The translations under genes and the position numbers were made by a program. The notes beneath the pieces are model-generated. The model was not told the DNA's origin, made no database searches, and saw only the letters and a list, made by a program, of their open reading frames with translations. DNA of 64,000 bases from Xenoacremonium recifei (Eukaryota > Ascomycota > Sordariomycetes > Hypocreales > Nectriaceae): positions 186,001 through 250,000 of the forward strand of contig WOFQ01000025.1 in the NCBI GenBank assembly GCA_012184525.1, read 5' to 3'. Shown piece by piece: positions 53,364 through 64,000 of this stretch. Numbering within the stretch: the first letter of the stretch is position 1; each line of letters begins with the position of its first letter.

Positions 53364-56296
53364 ATGGATGAGGACCTCGAGTGTTTCTGCTGTATTTGCA
53401 GCGGGCCGCTCCGTAGCGTTCCCACGGGCTCGAGGAACGTTTATGCATTGTATGAACGCCGAGAAAGACTTAAACAGATGCGAAAACGCCAAAACCGAGA
53501 ACAGTACATTGATACCCTGGATATATTCGATCTGCCTTCCCAAAAAGATGACGAATCTGACCACAGCTCTGACTACTGGGATGAAGAGGAAGAGGAACAG
53601 AGCTACCACCCCATTCTCCTAGACGAAAATCGTCAGGCCTGGCTGGTGGACGTTCGATGTCTTTGTTTCAACGCGGAGAGCGACGATGTCAATAGGTCTG
53701 ATTCGTGGCATCTTTGCAGAGCCATGCAAACTGACTTCTTTTTAGAGCGTTCCTCACTGGGTTGGCCGATTACAATATGAGAGAGGTGAGCAACACCTTC
53801 GATGACATCTTCCTGGCTTCGTCTAACTTGAAATACAGGAGCTCATCGATGCCGAGGATGGAGGAGGTAATGGCTTCACCATGCCAGCAGCGACATCGAG
53901 AAGCTCATTGTGCGTTAGATCCAAACGATCCCACCATTGGACTGGGCACCTTCCACTGGTAAGCATTTCCGCGTGTGTTTAGGTGACCGAAGTGGGTATA
54001 AGCTGAAAATTAAACCTGCACAGCTATCATAACCCCGTATACGAACATCCGATGCCAGAGGCATATCCATTCCACAAGTCATGCTTCGAAATTCTCGTCC
54101 GAGTGATCCGATCAGCAAGCGGCGCCGTAAAAGCGGGCGATTACAGTAACTATTCAAACATCTTCAATGATTTCACTCACGACCGCGTCCCCGGGGTGGA
54201 AAAAGATGTTTTATATGAAACACTGTCCAGGCTAAGGCACCCTGACCCAATTCCGTTCAATTTGAACATCGGCTACGGCAAGATTCTAGGGCCAGGGTTG
54301 ACTTGGGAGGTAATTCCAGGAGAAGAAGTGAGTCAATGACGTGCGCGCTTAGGGCCCGAGTTGCACCCTGACATCAAACCCCATCTCTTCTAGTTTGCGG
54401 TTTCAGATCCCATCAGCCTTGATCTTTTCTACGATATGTTTCAAGACCAGGTATTAGACGGTGGGCTATGCTTACCTCTTGAACCATACATCGTATCGAT
54501 CGCGGGAACCGAAACTTGGGACGACCCTTTTTGCAAAATACCGTTTGATATACTTCACTATCTCATCCTATTTCTGTCAAGCGACTCACTCATGTTTCTT
54601 ACTAGAGCCTCGAAGCACGTATATCTTGCCCTCCAGGGATCTCGTTTTTGGAGGCGCAAGGTTTTCGACATCCCGTGGCTTTGGGACCTCGGAGAGGCGC
54701 TTGACTTCGACGAGGCAGATAGCCTCGACTGCCAAGTAATGTTCACATGGCTTCACTCGTCGTCGAAGGCTAGCCTAGGAGTACGTTTCGATCTAGTTGG
54801 GATGGTCAACCGAAAGCGGATTTGGACGGCTTGCGAGCAGATCGCAGACATGTACGCGAAAGTAGATCATCGACTACGATCTCTACCTCCACAGTCATCT
54901 AATCTTCGGAATATATCATACGGACGATTGTTTGACGTATCGTTAGCATCTACCGCACATTCTCGCCTCCAGAACATCCCATGGATCTACGACTGGACTG
55001 AAGTCACCGACTGTACATTCGTCCTTGAGACCATTTGGAGCGATACTAACGGCCGTGGCGTCTTGACTGGCATCGGTGTCGTCACACGGGAGTCCAGGCG
55101 GTTCCTTGGCAATGAAGAGGGCGCGGAGAAGATTTGCGTTCGCATAGCCGCGGACGACTGGCTGACTGAAATAACTTTGGGAATCCGGAATCCCACAAAA
55201 GTCAGCCAAAGCGAGTCAGGAATCGGTGAAATTTATGTAAGTGAATTGGCTCTGCATCTATTTATATGTTCTCACGTCTTATTCGGTAGATCTCTCTGTC
55301 GGAATACATGGTCGCAGTCCGCCGTGTGGAAGGTGCTATGTGCCAAAGAACTTTGATTGTATCCAAGGGTCAAACTATTGTCGGAGTGAGAGGAAGGATG
55401 AGCGAGGTAATGTCCTTCTGCATGTATCTGAAGTTGACTAATTAAGTAATAATAGAGTGGTGCAATTTGCGAGTTTGGTCTCTTACAAAGCTCGCCAGAA
55501 AAACAGGAAGCGGACAGGCGAGTGCTGGAGGAAACTCTTCCGCCCGAACACGAAACAATCTTATGGGATATCAAGAGGGCTAGACACGGTGAACAACGGT
55601 TCTCCGAGCACGTATTGCACCCATGGGGAGTCTCACGGTTTCAGATCATGCAGCTTTTCACAGCAGCCGACTCGGATTCATGCTTACCACTAGATCTGGC
55701 ACCGCATCAGGGCATCACATGGTCGCTCGACCAAGAAGAGGCAGAAAAATTAAGCCGAATATCAGTCCTGTCATGTTTGGACGAAAGTGGGAGTCGCCGC
55801 GCCGCGATCATCGGCCTGGAGGCAGAAATTGGCCCAACGCAGTCAAGACGCCACATGGTGGCGAGGGCGGAGAAGACAGAGCATACTTCGGAAGAGTGGC
55901 TTCACTTCGCCATTGATGGGAGGAGTGGAGAGCTGATCACAGGAATTGGCGTGAACCAGGGTTCTGAACTGAAAGCAATCGCGGTAAGAACAAAACCCTA
56001 TTTTTCTTCGCAACAACCCAGAGGTCTAATCTCTTTTCTGTGGAACAGTTTAGTACCAACAGAGGCAGAGCAGTTGTGCTTGGAGAACTTCATCCTCCCG
56101 AGCGGATTGTTTGGGCCGACTTGGAGAGACAGTGTGTACGTGGTGCAGTGATTGGTTTTGGCACTCGTCCACAGTATGATGCGGTATGCATTCCTTATCT
56201 TCGGATGGTGGTGTGGGGTTTCTTTCAAATTTACTAACGTTGGCTTAGAGTCTTTGGACCGTGTCATCCATGATGATTCTACACGAGGATATTTGA
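53364..56296 (+). CDS. F-box protein with a DUF7600-like C-terminal region, ten exons
   Basis: Exons: 53364-53695, 53746-53785, 53839-53866, 53919-53958, 54024-54327, 54394-55236, 55290-55406, 55456-55983, 56049-56183, 56249-56296; 804 aa, all phases consistent. The N-terminal CFCCICSGPLRSVP, VDVRCLCFNAE, DPNDPTIGLGTFHCY and EAYPFHKSCFEILV form the Cys/His-containing module seen in fungal proteins of this type. The F-box follows (KIPFDILHYLILFLSSDSLM, about residues 297-340), then a long domain typical of fungal F-box proteins (FWRRKVFDIPWLWDL; LQNRKRIWTACEQI-like; GRGVLTGIGVVT; AVVLGELHPPERIVWADLER). F-box proteins recruit substrates to SCF ubiquitin ligases. The short exons 3 and 4 (28 and 40 nt) were placed because only they keep the frame and give a family-like sequence; the 52-nt intron between them has a weak branch site. 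Confidence 0.75.
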
Positions 56297-57120
56297 CGTG
56301 GACTTGTTCTATGACCTCAGCGGTCTAAGTTATGTATTCTTAGTCTCTGACCGATGATTACTTGCTTTTAAACCCGACTTTGGTCTTCGATGGCTGGAGT
56401 TCCGTCTTGATTCTAGTTTGCGTATCGGTTCTGAAGTGTTCCATGAAATAGTTCACTGTGTGAATTTACCTGCCTGAGAGTTCTCTGTTTGCGCTGACAG
56501 CGAGGTATTACTTAGCTATGTGCTTAATGTACAGCACGAGATTTACATCCCAAGTCTTGAGTAGCGCCTGTCGGAGAAGAAAAAGTAGGTTCACCATATG
56601 ATCTAGGTACGAGGAGGACGTAAGTCTCCCAGATGAAGCTAGGAAAGTCGTCAGTGGCTGCACCCATGCGTTATCTAGCTCTCGTAAATTGCGAAGCATG
56701 TTTAAAATACGGAGTACAATAGACCTCAATTATGTGTTGCCAAATCTCGTCCCTCGGCTCTGAAGTCTCGTTCATTGAAGAATTGCCGATGCACGCGTGG
56801 GTCTGGCCAATGGTGTAACTCCGTGGGGCATATTCGTGCTACAACTAGGATGCGATGACGAGATATCAGGCCCAGAGTGAGCCATACATATACGATATAG
56901 ACTAACACTTGTATGATGCAAACGCTTGCGTCGGTTACGTGCTCTGTCCCAATTGGCTTATTGGCTTATCTGGTGCTACAGAGGCAGGCCGCTGTGTTGC
57001 TCGTAGGATCTCTGGCAAACGCCGTCGTCGCATTGAGGAGAGCGACTCGGCTTTTTAAATCCCGCTGGTGATAAAACTTCACGATAATTACGCATAGCTT
57101 CAACTGGCTGGCTTATCAAG
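56297..57120. other. Intergenic
   Basis: Spacer between two plus-strand genes; no gene seen. TTTTTAAAT (about 57053) is a TATA-like candidate for the monooxygenase. Confidence 0.45.
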
Positions 57121-59097
57121 ATGGCCTCTGCGAATGCAAACGGCATCGCCACTCTATCGCAGCACAATGGGCTCTCGCCAGCGAATGCGGCTGACGAGCC
57201 AGTGAAGCTGAACAACGCAGCAACACCAAACGGCGGCACGAACGGCGCGGTGAATGATTATATCCCCAGTGTAATTAGGGCCTCTTCATACCCGGAGCCT
57301 GGCTTGAAGCTCGTCGATCGATTCATCGATGAGCCTCGGCCTCTGCAAGTCGCTGTGATTGGTGGCGGCTTGGCTGGCATCCTAGCGGGCATCTTGCTAC
57401 CGAAAAAGGTCCCAGGAATCCAGCTGACGATATATGACAAGAACGATGATTTTGTGAGGATATGCTGTTATTATGAGGAATGCCCGTGCTAATAGACCTA
57501 GGGAGGAACTTGGCTTGAAAATGTCTATCCCGGAGTCCGATGCGACATCCCGTCGCACGTCTATCAGAGCACATTTGAACCAAACATTTCCTGGTCTGAC
57601 CAGTTCTCGCCGGGAGCCGAGATCAGAGACTATTGGCAAGGCGTTGCAAAGAAATACGATGTGTATCGCTTCGCCAAGTTCAACCATAGAGTTGAGGATG
57701 CTGTGTGGAACCAGAACGAAAGCGTTTGGATAATCACAACAAAAGATCTGATCACTGGCCAGACGACTGTAAACAAGCATGATTTTGTGCTGACATCAGT
57801 GGGAAGATTCAATGCCTGGAAGCTTCCCGATTATCCAGGAATCTCAGACTTCAAGGGTACTCTTCGACACGCATCCAATTGGGATTCAGCACTTGATCCA
57901 GCAGGAAAGAAAGTCGCAGTTATCGGGAACGGTGCTAGCGGTATTCAGCTTGTCGCAAATTTGCAGAAGGTCGTGGGCCGCCTGGACCATTATGCAAGAA
58001 ACAAGACTTGGATAGCGGCGTCCTGGGCAGGCGATGAGCGCACACTTCAAGCCCAGCCAATATCAGAAGAGCAAAAGAAGTCCTTTGAGGACCCAGAAGC
58101 ATATTTGGCATTCCGGAAAGACCTCGAAGAAAAGTACTGGAGACGCTTTGGGGCCTTCTTCCGCAACTCAGAGGAGAACGCGCAGCTACGAGAGCGATTC
58201 ATCGAGATAATGAGAAAGCGGCTTGCCAAAAAACCAGAGCTGCTCGACGTCATCGTACCTGACTTTTCGCCCAACTGTCGACGGCTTACGCCAGGTCCAG
58301 GATATCTGGAAGCGATCTCAGAGGATAATGTCAATTACATCACGGACCGGATTAAGAGGTTCACTGAAACAGGAATTGAGACGCAGGATGGTGTTCATCG
58401 TGAAGTTGATGCTATCATCTGCGCAACTGGAGCCAATTCTGATATGGTGCCTGATTTTCCCATCCGAGCACATGGACGAAGCCTTCGCAGTCTTTGGAGC
58501 CACGATGGAAGATACGGCTACCCGTATACTTATCTCGGTGTAGCAACACCAGGTTTCCCCAACTTGCTGTTTATACAGGGCCCTCACGGGAGCGGTCCTT
58601 CTGGCACGGTAAGTTTTCTTTCAGGAATGACAGCTTTAAGCGTTCTGCTAACAAAGGCATAGGTTCCGCACAGCACCGAGACACAATTGACGTACTTTGC
58701 GAAAATCCTCCGCAAAGTGTCTCGAGAAGGCATCAAATCAATTTCTCCCATTTCGAAAGCTGCAGACGACTTTGTGGAGTACTCTGATGCATTTTTTGCC
58801 AATACTGTCCTATCAGACCCGTGCAGCTCTTGGTATAACGGCGGCAAACCGGGAGGCCGTATCCACGGACTTTGGCCGGGGAGTGCAGGGCATCTCACAG
58901 TGATTCGTCGAGAGCCAAGATGGGAAGACTGGGACTACGAGTACCTCTCAGAGACGGGAAACCGCTTCCTCTGGTATTTTGGCAATGGCTGGACGAAGCA
59001 AGAAGCGGATCCAGAGTCGGATATGACTCCCTATCTGAGCATCCCCGGCACTGTTGACTTGAAGGATATTCACGAAAGCTGGTGGAAGCTTCCGTGA
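57121..59097 (+). CDS. Baeyer-Villiger-type FAD-dependent monooxygenase
   Basis: Three exons (57121-57453, 57502-58608, 58663-59097) give 624 aa. After a 70-residue N-terminal extension comes the FAD Rossmann motif VIGGGLAG (81-86), then GGTWLENVYPGVRCDIPSH, the GxWxxxxYPGxxCD signature of these enzymes. The BVMO fingerprint FxGxxxHxxxW is present as FKGTLRHASNW (about 228-238), followed by the NADPH Rossmann motif VIGNGASG (about 253). ICATGANSD (the ATG motif) and GPHGSGPSG are also present. All elements of a working NADPH- and O2-dependent enzyme are seen. It would convert a ketone to an ester or lactone; the substrate is unknown. There is no biosynthetic backbone gene in the window, so a role in degradation or detoxification is as likely as secondary metabolism. 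Confidence 0.92.
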
Positions 59098-59752
59098 TCG
59101 GTAGACAGAACCTAGTAATTGGGTTCCATGTCTAGACTTGAATAGACCATGCGTGTGGTAGAACCACAAGAACCAACATGATTCGCCGAGAATGCCGTAT
59201 TTTGTCTTGCATCTTTCGTCATTGACGTGAGGCAGGGGTCTAGCTTACAACTCGACGGGTCAGCATGTGCGTTAGTAGTGACAAGACAGGCCAAGAAACG
59301 TGGGGGCTTGGCTTCCCTGACTCAGGAAGCCGTTTTACTCCAGATTATCTCTCCACGTGTGCCGTGAAACAGCCCGCTCATCGACAGCACTGCCGGGATC
59401 ACGGATTCGCAAGATCTAGGTCGAAGGCGACATGTCGGAACCGCTCCCAAGTAGTTCTAGACCATTTTCTTGGGGTCGGTGAAATGTTTTATCAGATCAC
59501 CTAAAAGTCCCTGCGTTGATGGTGAGGAGAGAGCGCTGCGATTGCGTGCTCCGTCCGGAACTGGTGCAAAGCGCGCGCCGTCTGATAAAGGATATAGTAC
59601 ATGTAGATCCAGACCTCGCACCATTGATGGAAACAAATAACCGCGGTTTATGCTCTCAAAGATTTATATATCTTTTCAATCCTCTTTGAGGGTTTATGGG
59701 AGACTTTCACCACCAATCATCCTGACTTTGAATCGAATCCTTCGCGCTCGCC
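59098..59752. other. Intergenic
   Basis: Promoter region of the UNC93-like gene; ATTTATATATCTTT (about 59662) is a TATA-like candidate about 90 nt before its ATG. No gene is seen. Confidence 0.45.
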
Positions 59753-61558
59753 ATGTCTTCAGAAAACCGGCACACTGAAAGCGAGTTGGAGCCGCCCAAG
59801 GACCAACAGCATCCAGGTAAGAACTTTATCTATTTATGCATTTTGCAAGCACGCCAGTGCAAGAAAAGCTCCCACCTCCCGAACACCGCTGTTGTTCTGG
59901 TGGTGATGATGGTGGTATTGACACGGGAAAGCGTTTGTGTAATTTGACTTACCACAGGCTAACCGAGCAATGATAGTCAAATGGTACCGCTCTACGTTCT
60001 TTAATATTACCATTCTTGGTCTTTGCAACCTATCGGCGCCTGGAATATGGACAGCCATGAATTCCCTGGGTGCTGGCGGTGCCGCAAGTCCTTCACTGGT
60101 CAACGCTGCAAACGCTTTGACGTTCTGCCTGATGGTGGTCTCGTGCTACTTCTCCAGTGCTCTTGTGCACTACATTGGCATCAAAGGCGCACTGATATTT
60201 GGAACGTAAGAATCCCTTGCTCCAATTAGTTTAAGACTCGACTAATGTGAAGAAGCGTCGGCTACGCACCCTATGCAGCTGGCCTCTACACTAACAACAG
60301 GTTCGGGAATGAATGGCTCGTTCTCTTCGGAGCTGCTCTTTGTGGAATCTCTGCTGGTGTCTTCTGGATGGCTGAGGCGGCGATTGCTATCGCATACCCA
60401 GAACCATGGAATCGCGGAAAGGCTCTAGGTTACTGGCTCACATATCGCCTTAGTGGTCAGATCATTGGCGGTGCCATCAATCTTGGCTTAAACGCAGACC
60501 GAGACCAGGCTGGAAAGGTGTCTTACACTGTCTTCCTCATCTTCATCGCGTTGCAAGCCGCTGGACCCTTTGTCGCTCTGCTCCTCAATCGTCCCGCGCA
60601 GGTGCAGCGCAAGGACGGCAAAAAGGTTGATCTGTCAATTGTCAACCACCCGTGGTTTGAGATAAAGGCTACCACGAAGTTGTTCTTCACAAAGAAATTC
60701 CTGTTGATCATCCTGTTCATTGGTCAAGCGGTTTTTGCCGAGGCAGTGTTCTTTACTTACTTAGCCTGTGAGTAGCTTTCTCGTTCTCCGATACGGTCAT
60801 TCTAACGATTATCAGTGTGGTTCAGCGTTCGCGCCAGGGCACTGGGCTCTTTTCTTGGTGGCTTTGTAGCGGTCCTGTCTGGAAACATCCTCGGAGTAAG
60901 TCTCAAATCCCTCGCGCCGTATCCGCCGCCAAGGCTAACAGCGCTTTAGTACTGGCTTGATCGCACGAAGATTCCCTTGAAGCTTAGAACGAGGTCTTCC
61001 TTTGCTGTCATTGTGACATTGCAAGGCGGGTGGTGGATCTGGGCAACTATTCTAGTGACCAAATTCCATCGCACTCAACCCACGTACGACTGGTCCACCC
61101 CTGGATTTGGAGCTGCCTTTGGTGTTTTCGTCTTTCTCACTCTCGGCTTCCAGCTCAATTACCTGTTCCTGTAAGTCACATACTCTCTAACTACCCATCA
61201 ATAATCTCGGGTTATGCTAATATTTAACAGCTACTTCATCATTCACAACCTCGCAGACACTCAAGACGAGGTTATTCGCTACTCTGCTTTGCTGAGAGGA
61301 ACTGAGTCAGCCTGGCAAGCAGTCAGCTACGGCCTGGAGTCAGTAGACATTTTCGGTCAAATCGGTGGAGTCTATATGAATTTCGGTCTCTGGGCCTTGG
61401 CCATCCTTCCAGTCTGGTTAGTGCTGCGCCACTTCGGGGCTTCAAGAAATGAGGTTGAGCATGGAGCTGTCGTGAGCGAGATTGAAACCAGCACTAAGAC
61501 CGTCTCTGGCTCCAATTCCAACTCAGGTGACGACAGCGACCGAGTGAAGCAAGGTTGA
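59753..61558 (+). CDS. UNC93-like MFS membrane protein
   Basis: Six exons: 59753-59816, 59977-60205, 60256-60767, 60816-60895, 60950-61170, 61231-61558; 477 aa. It matches the fungal UNC93-like (DUF895) MFS group: VKWYRSTFFNITILGLCNLSA, PGIWTAMNSLGAGG, GYAPYAAGLYTNNRFGNEW, GISAGVFWMAEAAIAIAYPE, RGKALGYWLTYR, then ALLRGTESAWQAVSYGLES near the end. About 11-12 hydrophobic segments are spread through the protein; the C-tail is hydrophilic (S/N/D). Intron 1 is long (160 nt) and its acceptor at 59975-59976 was chosen because nearer CACAG gives a stop. The acceptor before exon 3 is a NAGNAG pair (60252/60255). UNC93-like proteins in fungi have no firmly known substrate. Confidence 0.87.
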
Positions 61559-61877
61559 AAGTCTGGGGAATTGTTTACAAAGGCGAGCTTGTCTCACAGA
61601 AGTTTTACAATAGGGTGCAGCTTAGAAGATTAGACTCCTTAATCTGAACCATTCGTCTGAGGAAAGGTCATATCACGGGTTAAGACTAGAATACAGTTTT
61701 GGCAAGCTTATGCTTTATATACTTCAAGACTACCAGCCAGCTTGGACGACTATGTGACTAATACCCGAGTCTACAAGCCGAAGACGGCGTTTTCCCACGG
61801 TTGAGACGTTACAGAGTTATGTACAACTAAAGTAATACAAAGAAAGGAACAATGAATCAATATCCGAAGCTTCTCCC
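61559..61877. other. Spacer between convergent genes
   Basis: 320 bp with the 3' ends of UNC93-like and polygalacturonase genes. No gene is seen. Confidence 0.5.
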
Positions 61878-63480
61878 TTACGAGGGGCAGCCAGACGAGG
61901 GGTAGTTGCAGCTACCGCCCTCACCGCCGCCAGTGATGCTAACGTCAGTGAAGGTGAAGTCGGAGCAAGATCCATCACCGCAGAGGATGTAGTAGTTGTA
62001 GGCGTCATCGCCAGTGGTGGTTCCAGTAACATCCTCGAAGGTAATGCCTGAGATGGTGACGCCGTTGGTTGGGTCGCCAGTTGGGCCGCCGTTGAGGTAG
62101 TCCTGCTGGACATCGATGCCGTAGTCGGTGATGCCGGACAGGGTGACATTACGGTAGGTAACGTTAGTAACGGAACCAGTGGTGCCACTGTTGCTCTTGA
62201 TGCGGCAGCCGTTCTCGCTATCGACAACCTGGGCATTGGCGAAGGTGACGCCGTCAACAGTGTTGTTGCTCTTGCCACCAATGGAGCCGATGCTGAGGCC
62301 GTGGCCACCATAGCAGTAGATGCCGTCGATGACGATGTTAGATCCCGAAGTCACGGCAACGCAGTCATCCTGGTTGTGAACCCAAATGTTCGTCATCGTC
62401 ACGGTGTCGCACGACGAGATGTCAAAACCGTCAGTGTTGTGAGCAGCTGGGTCGCCGTCACTGGCAGAGTTGGCAGCATCGCCGTCAGAGTTATCCAGGG
62501 TGATGTCGCTGACAGTCATGGCAGCGTTACCCTCCATGTAGAAGCAGTGGGTGGGCCAGTTCTGGATGTTGAGACCAGAGAGCTTGGCGTTGTTGGTGTC
62601 CTTGACTACAATAAAGTGGTCAGGCCTGGGTGCTGTTAGAATTGTTTCAATTTCGTTTGGCCTGAATGACTTACTTGTCAGTACCACCGTTGGAACCCTG
62701 GCCATCCCAGTAGGCGGGACCGTTGCCGTCAATTACATGGCCGGAAGCACCAGTGATGGTGATGCTGTCTCCGGAAATAACAATGGGGTCGAAGTCAGAG
62801 TCCTCGGTGGTTCCGAAGCTCGTCGTTCCGGCAAAGGTCACGACAGCGCCGGTCTGGAGGCTCTGGAGGTCGAGGGTTGAGGAGGCGGGCATAGAGAGAT
62901 CGGACAGGACAATGTCCGTGCAGCTAGCGACAGCAGAGGAAAGCTGCGCATACTCAGTAACAGTGCAGGCGTTGGCATCGTCGACGGCAGCGGCAGAAGT
63001 ATCGGCCGCAGCAGGGGCCGTAACAGCAGCGGCCTCGGAGGTAGCAGCCGGCGTAACAACAGAGGACGCGGCAGCAGATCGAGTTGAGACGACAAAGGTG
63101 GAAGGCGTCGCAAAGAACGAGCTGGCCTGGGCCACCGAGCTAGGCGTCTGAACGAACGAGGGTGTCGCAACAGCTGAAGAAGACACAAAGACAGGGCTGG
63201 CCGTGGGCGTGGAGGCAGCCTCGGAAGTCGCCGCAGCGACAGCGCCGCTCACATAACAGGAACAAGCGCTCGACAAGTGCGAGGTCTTGTAGTCGCAGGC
63301 CGACAACAGGTCGGTAGGAACGGCGTCAGTCGCAGTGACAACCGAAGCAGTGAAGGTAGCGCAGAAGCTGGCAGCCTCAGCGGACGAAGAAACAAAAGCT
63401 CCGCCACACGCGTGCTTGCGCCAGTCAGCGCACGCGAGGACGGACGGCACAGCCGCGGAGAGAAGAATGCAAGACTTCAT
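61878..63480 (-). CDS. GH28 endopolygalacturonase with long N-terminal extension
   Basis: Two exons (63480-62675, 62625-61878; 49-nt intron) give 517 aa. A secreted pectinase cutting alpha-1,4-galacturonan. The signal peptide is MKSCILLSAAVPSVLA. Residues about 18-85 are a Cys-containing module (ADWRKHACGGAF, SACDYKTSHLSSACSCY), then an Ala/Ser/Thr/Val-rich linker to about 170, then the catalytic beta-helix from ACTVTEYAQL. Catalytic residues are all present: NTD (Asp334), QDD (Asp355, Asp356), GGHG (His377) and RIK (410-412). The acceptor after CACCCAG is chosen because it alone joins TDK to PDHFIVVKD in frame. A long extension is also known from Aspergillus PGD-type enzymes, so this may be a pgaD-type orthologue. 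It ends in a Gly/Cys-rich tail. Confidence 0.92.
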
Positions 63481-64000
63481 GGTGAAAAGAGGGACTGAGA
63501 GAACGAATGAAACCACACCCGGAATGAACGAAAGAATGCCTACCGAACGACAAGGCCAGAAACAATGCCAAGGTCTTGGAAGCTTCTATATATGATCTCG
63601 ACAGCCTCAACGGTCCCTCGGCGCCGGATGTCTCCTCGAATCCCGCGTCCTGATCTGAGACAGGCCTGGGATCTGATGGGGCGATTCGTGTCCACGGACC
63701 CCTGGCATCATTTCGGCTCTTGGGCGCATCGACTGTTGCTGAGCGTTGTTTCAACGGCAGCTTATAATCCACCAATGAGTCTATACCTAGCTGGTTTCCG
63801 AAACTGCGGCGCCTGGCCCGCGCCGTGATCGGGAACTCCTGACCGTCAATTATCGACCCGCTGCGAAACATTGTTCCTTCAATGACAGCGATGCTTGCGC
63901 TGAGAAGTTGATGCTGTGTCTCCATAGCTGCTCACAAAGGCCCAACGCAAGCTTATAGGGGCCGCATCGTTCCACTAATGCCGTGAGCTAGTCAGCGCCG
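63481..64000. other. Promoter side of the polygalacturonase gene
   Basis: No gene is supported to the window end. The minus ORF 63425-63925 runs into the coding start in another frame and is a shadow. Confidence 0.5.
63587..63593 (-). promoter_or_regulatory. TATA box candidate of the polygalacturonase gene
   Basis: On the minus strand TATATAG lies about 107 nt before the start codon at 63480, a usual position for a strongly induced secreted-enzyme gene. Confidence 0.45.

Noticed and set aside
61817..62311. Minus ORF rich in Ala, Ser, Thr overlapping the polygalacturonase
   Set aside because: It is another frame of the repetitive GH28 coding sequence.
57121..63480. Idea of a secondary-metabolite cluster (BVMO, UNC93-like, GH28)
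   Set aside because: There is no backbone enzyme or pathway regulator, and GH28 belongs to pectin use.

Overview
The window is nuclear DNA of a filamentous ascomycete (Pezizomycotina). Genes have many 46-80 nt GT-AG introns with CTAAC-like branch sites. There are Zn2Cys6 regulators, an F-box protein of a fungal type, UNC93-like and sugar-porter MFS proteins, a secreted polygalacturonase, and a clear homologue of the conidiation regulator Medusa (MedA). The MedA homologue plus a polygalacturonase with a long N-terminal extension points to Eurotiomycetes (Aspergillus/Penicillium-like); this is inference, not proof. All splice coordinates were worked out by hand from reading frame, splice signals and family expectation.

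Layout. 1-5 kb: the 3' end of a Zn2Cys6-type regulator, a degraded patch with a Tad-like LINE RNase H relic and an acidic coding fragment, then a complete Zn2Cys6 regulator (3203-4916). 7.5-9.5 kb: medA on the minus strand. 9.5-24.5 kb: about 15 kb in which I find no convincing conserved gene, only small ORFs, a (CTGG)9 microsatellite and a hairpin; the part next to medA is probably its long promoter and leader. 24.5-28.8 kb: a Cys-rich GPI-anchored surface protein and a coiled-coil nuclear-looking protein (both minus). 30.6-46.5 kb: a secreted phytase-like/esterase-like protein, an intracellular GH2 glycosidase, an ornithine-cyclodeaminase/mu-crystallin family protein, an Ecm33-like receptor-L-domain membrane protein, a DHA1-type MFS drug transporter (minus) and a sugar porter. 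46.8-49.8 kb: a decayed patch with a 3' gene tail (minus), a kinase fragment lacking its N-lobe and carrying an in-frame stop, an ORF with one amber codon, and tRNA-Val(AAC). 50.8-63.5 kb: a His/Pro-repeat coiled-coil protein, a 10-exon F-box protein, a Baeyer-Villiger-type flavoprotein monooxygenase, an UNC93-like MFS protein and a GH28 endopolygalacturonase (minus).

The intact genes look like a mix of carbon scavenging (GH28, GH2, sugar porter, phytase-like), cell-surface (GPI Cys-rich, L-domain) and regulatory functions. I see no biosynthetic gene cluster with a backbone enzyme. The two patches of broken genes (1-3 kb and 46.8-49.4 kb) and the 15-kb gene-poor stretch upstream of medA are the parts that ordinary annotation explains least.
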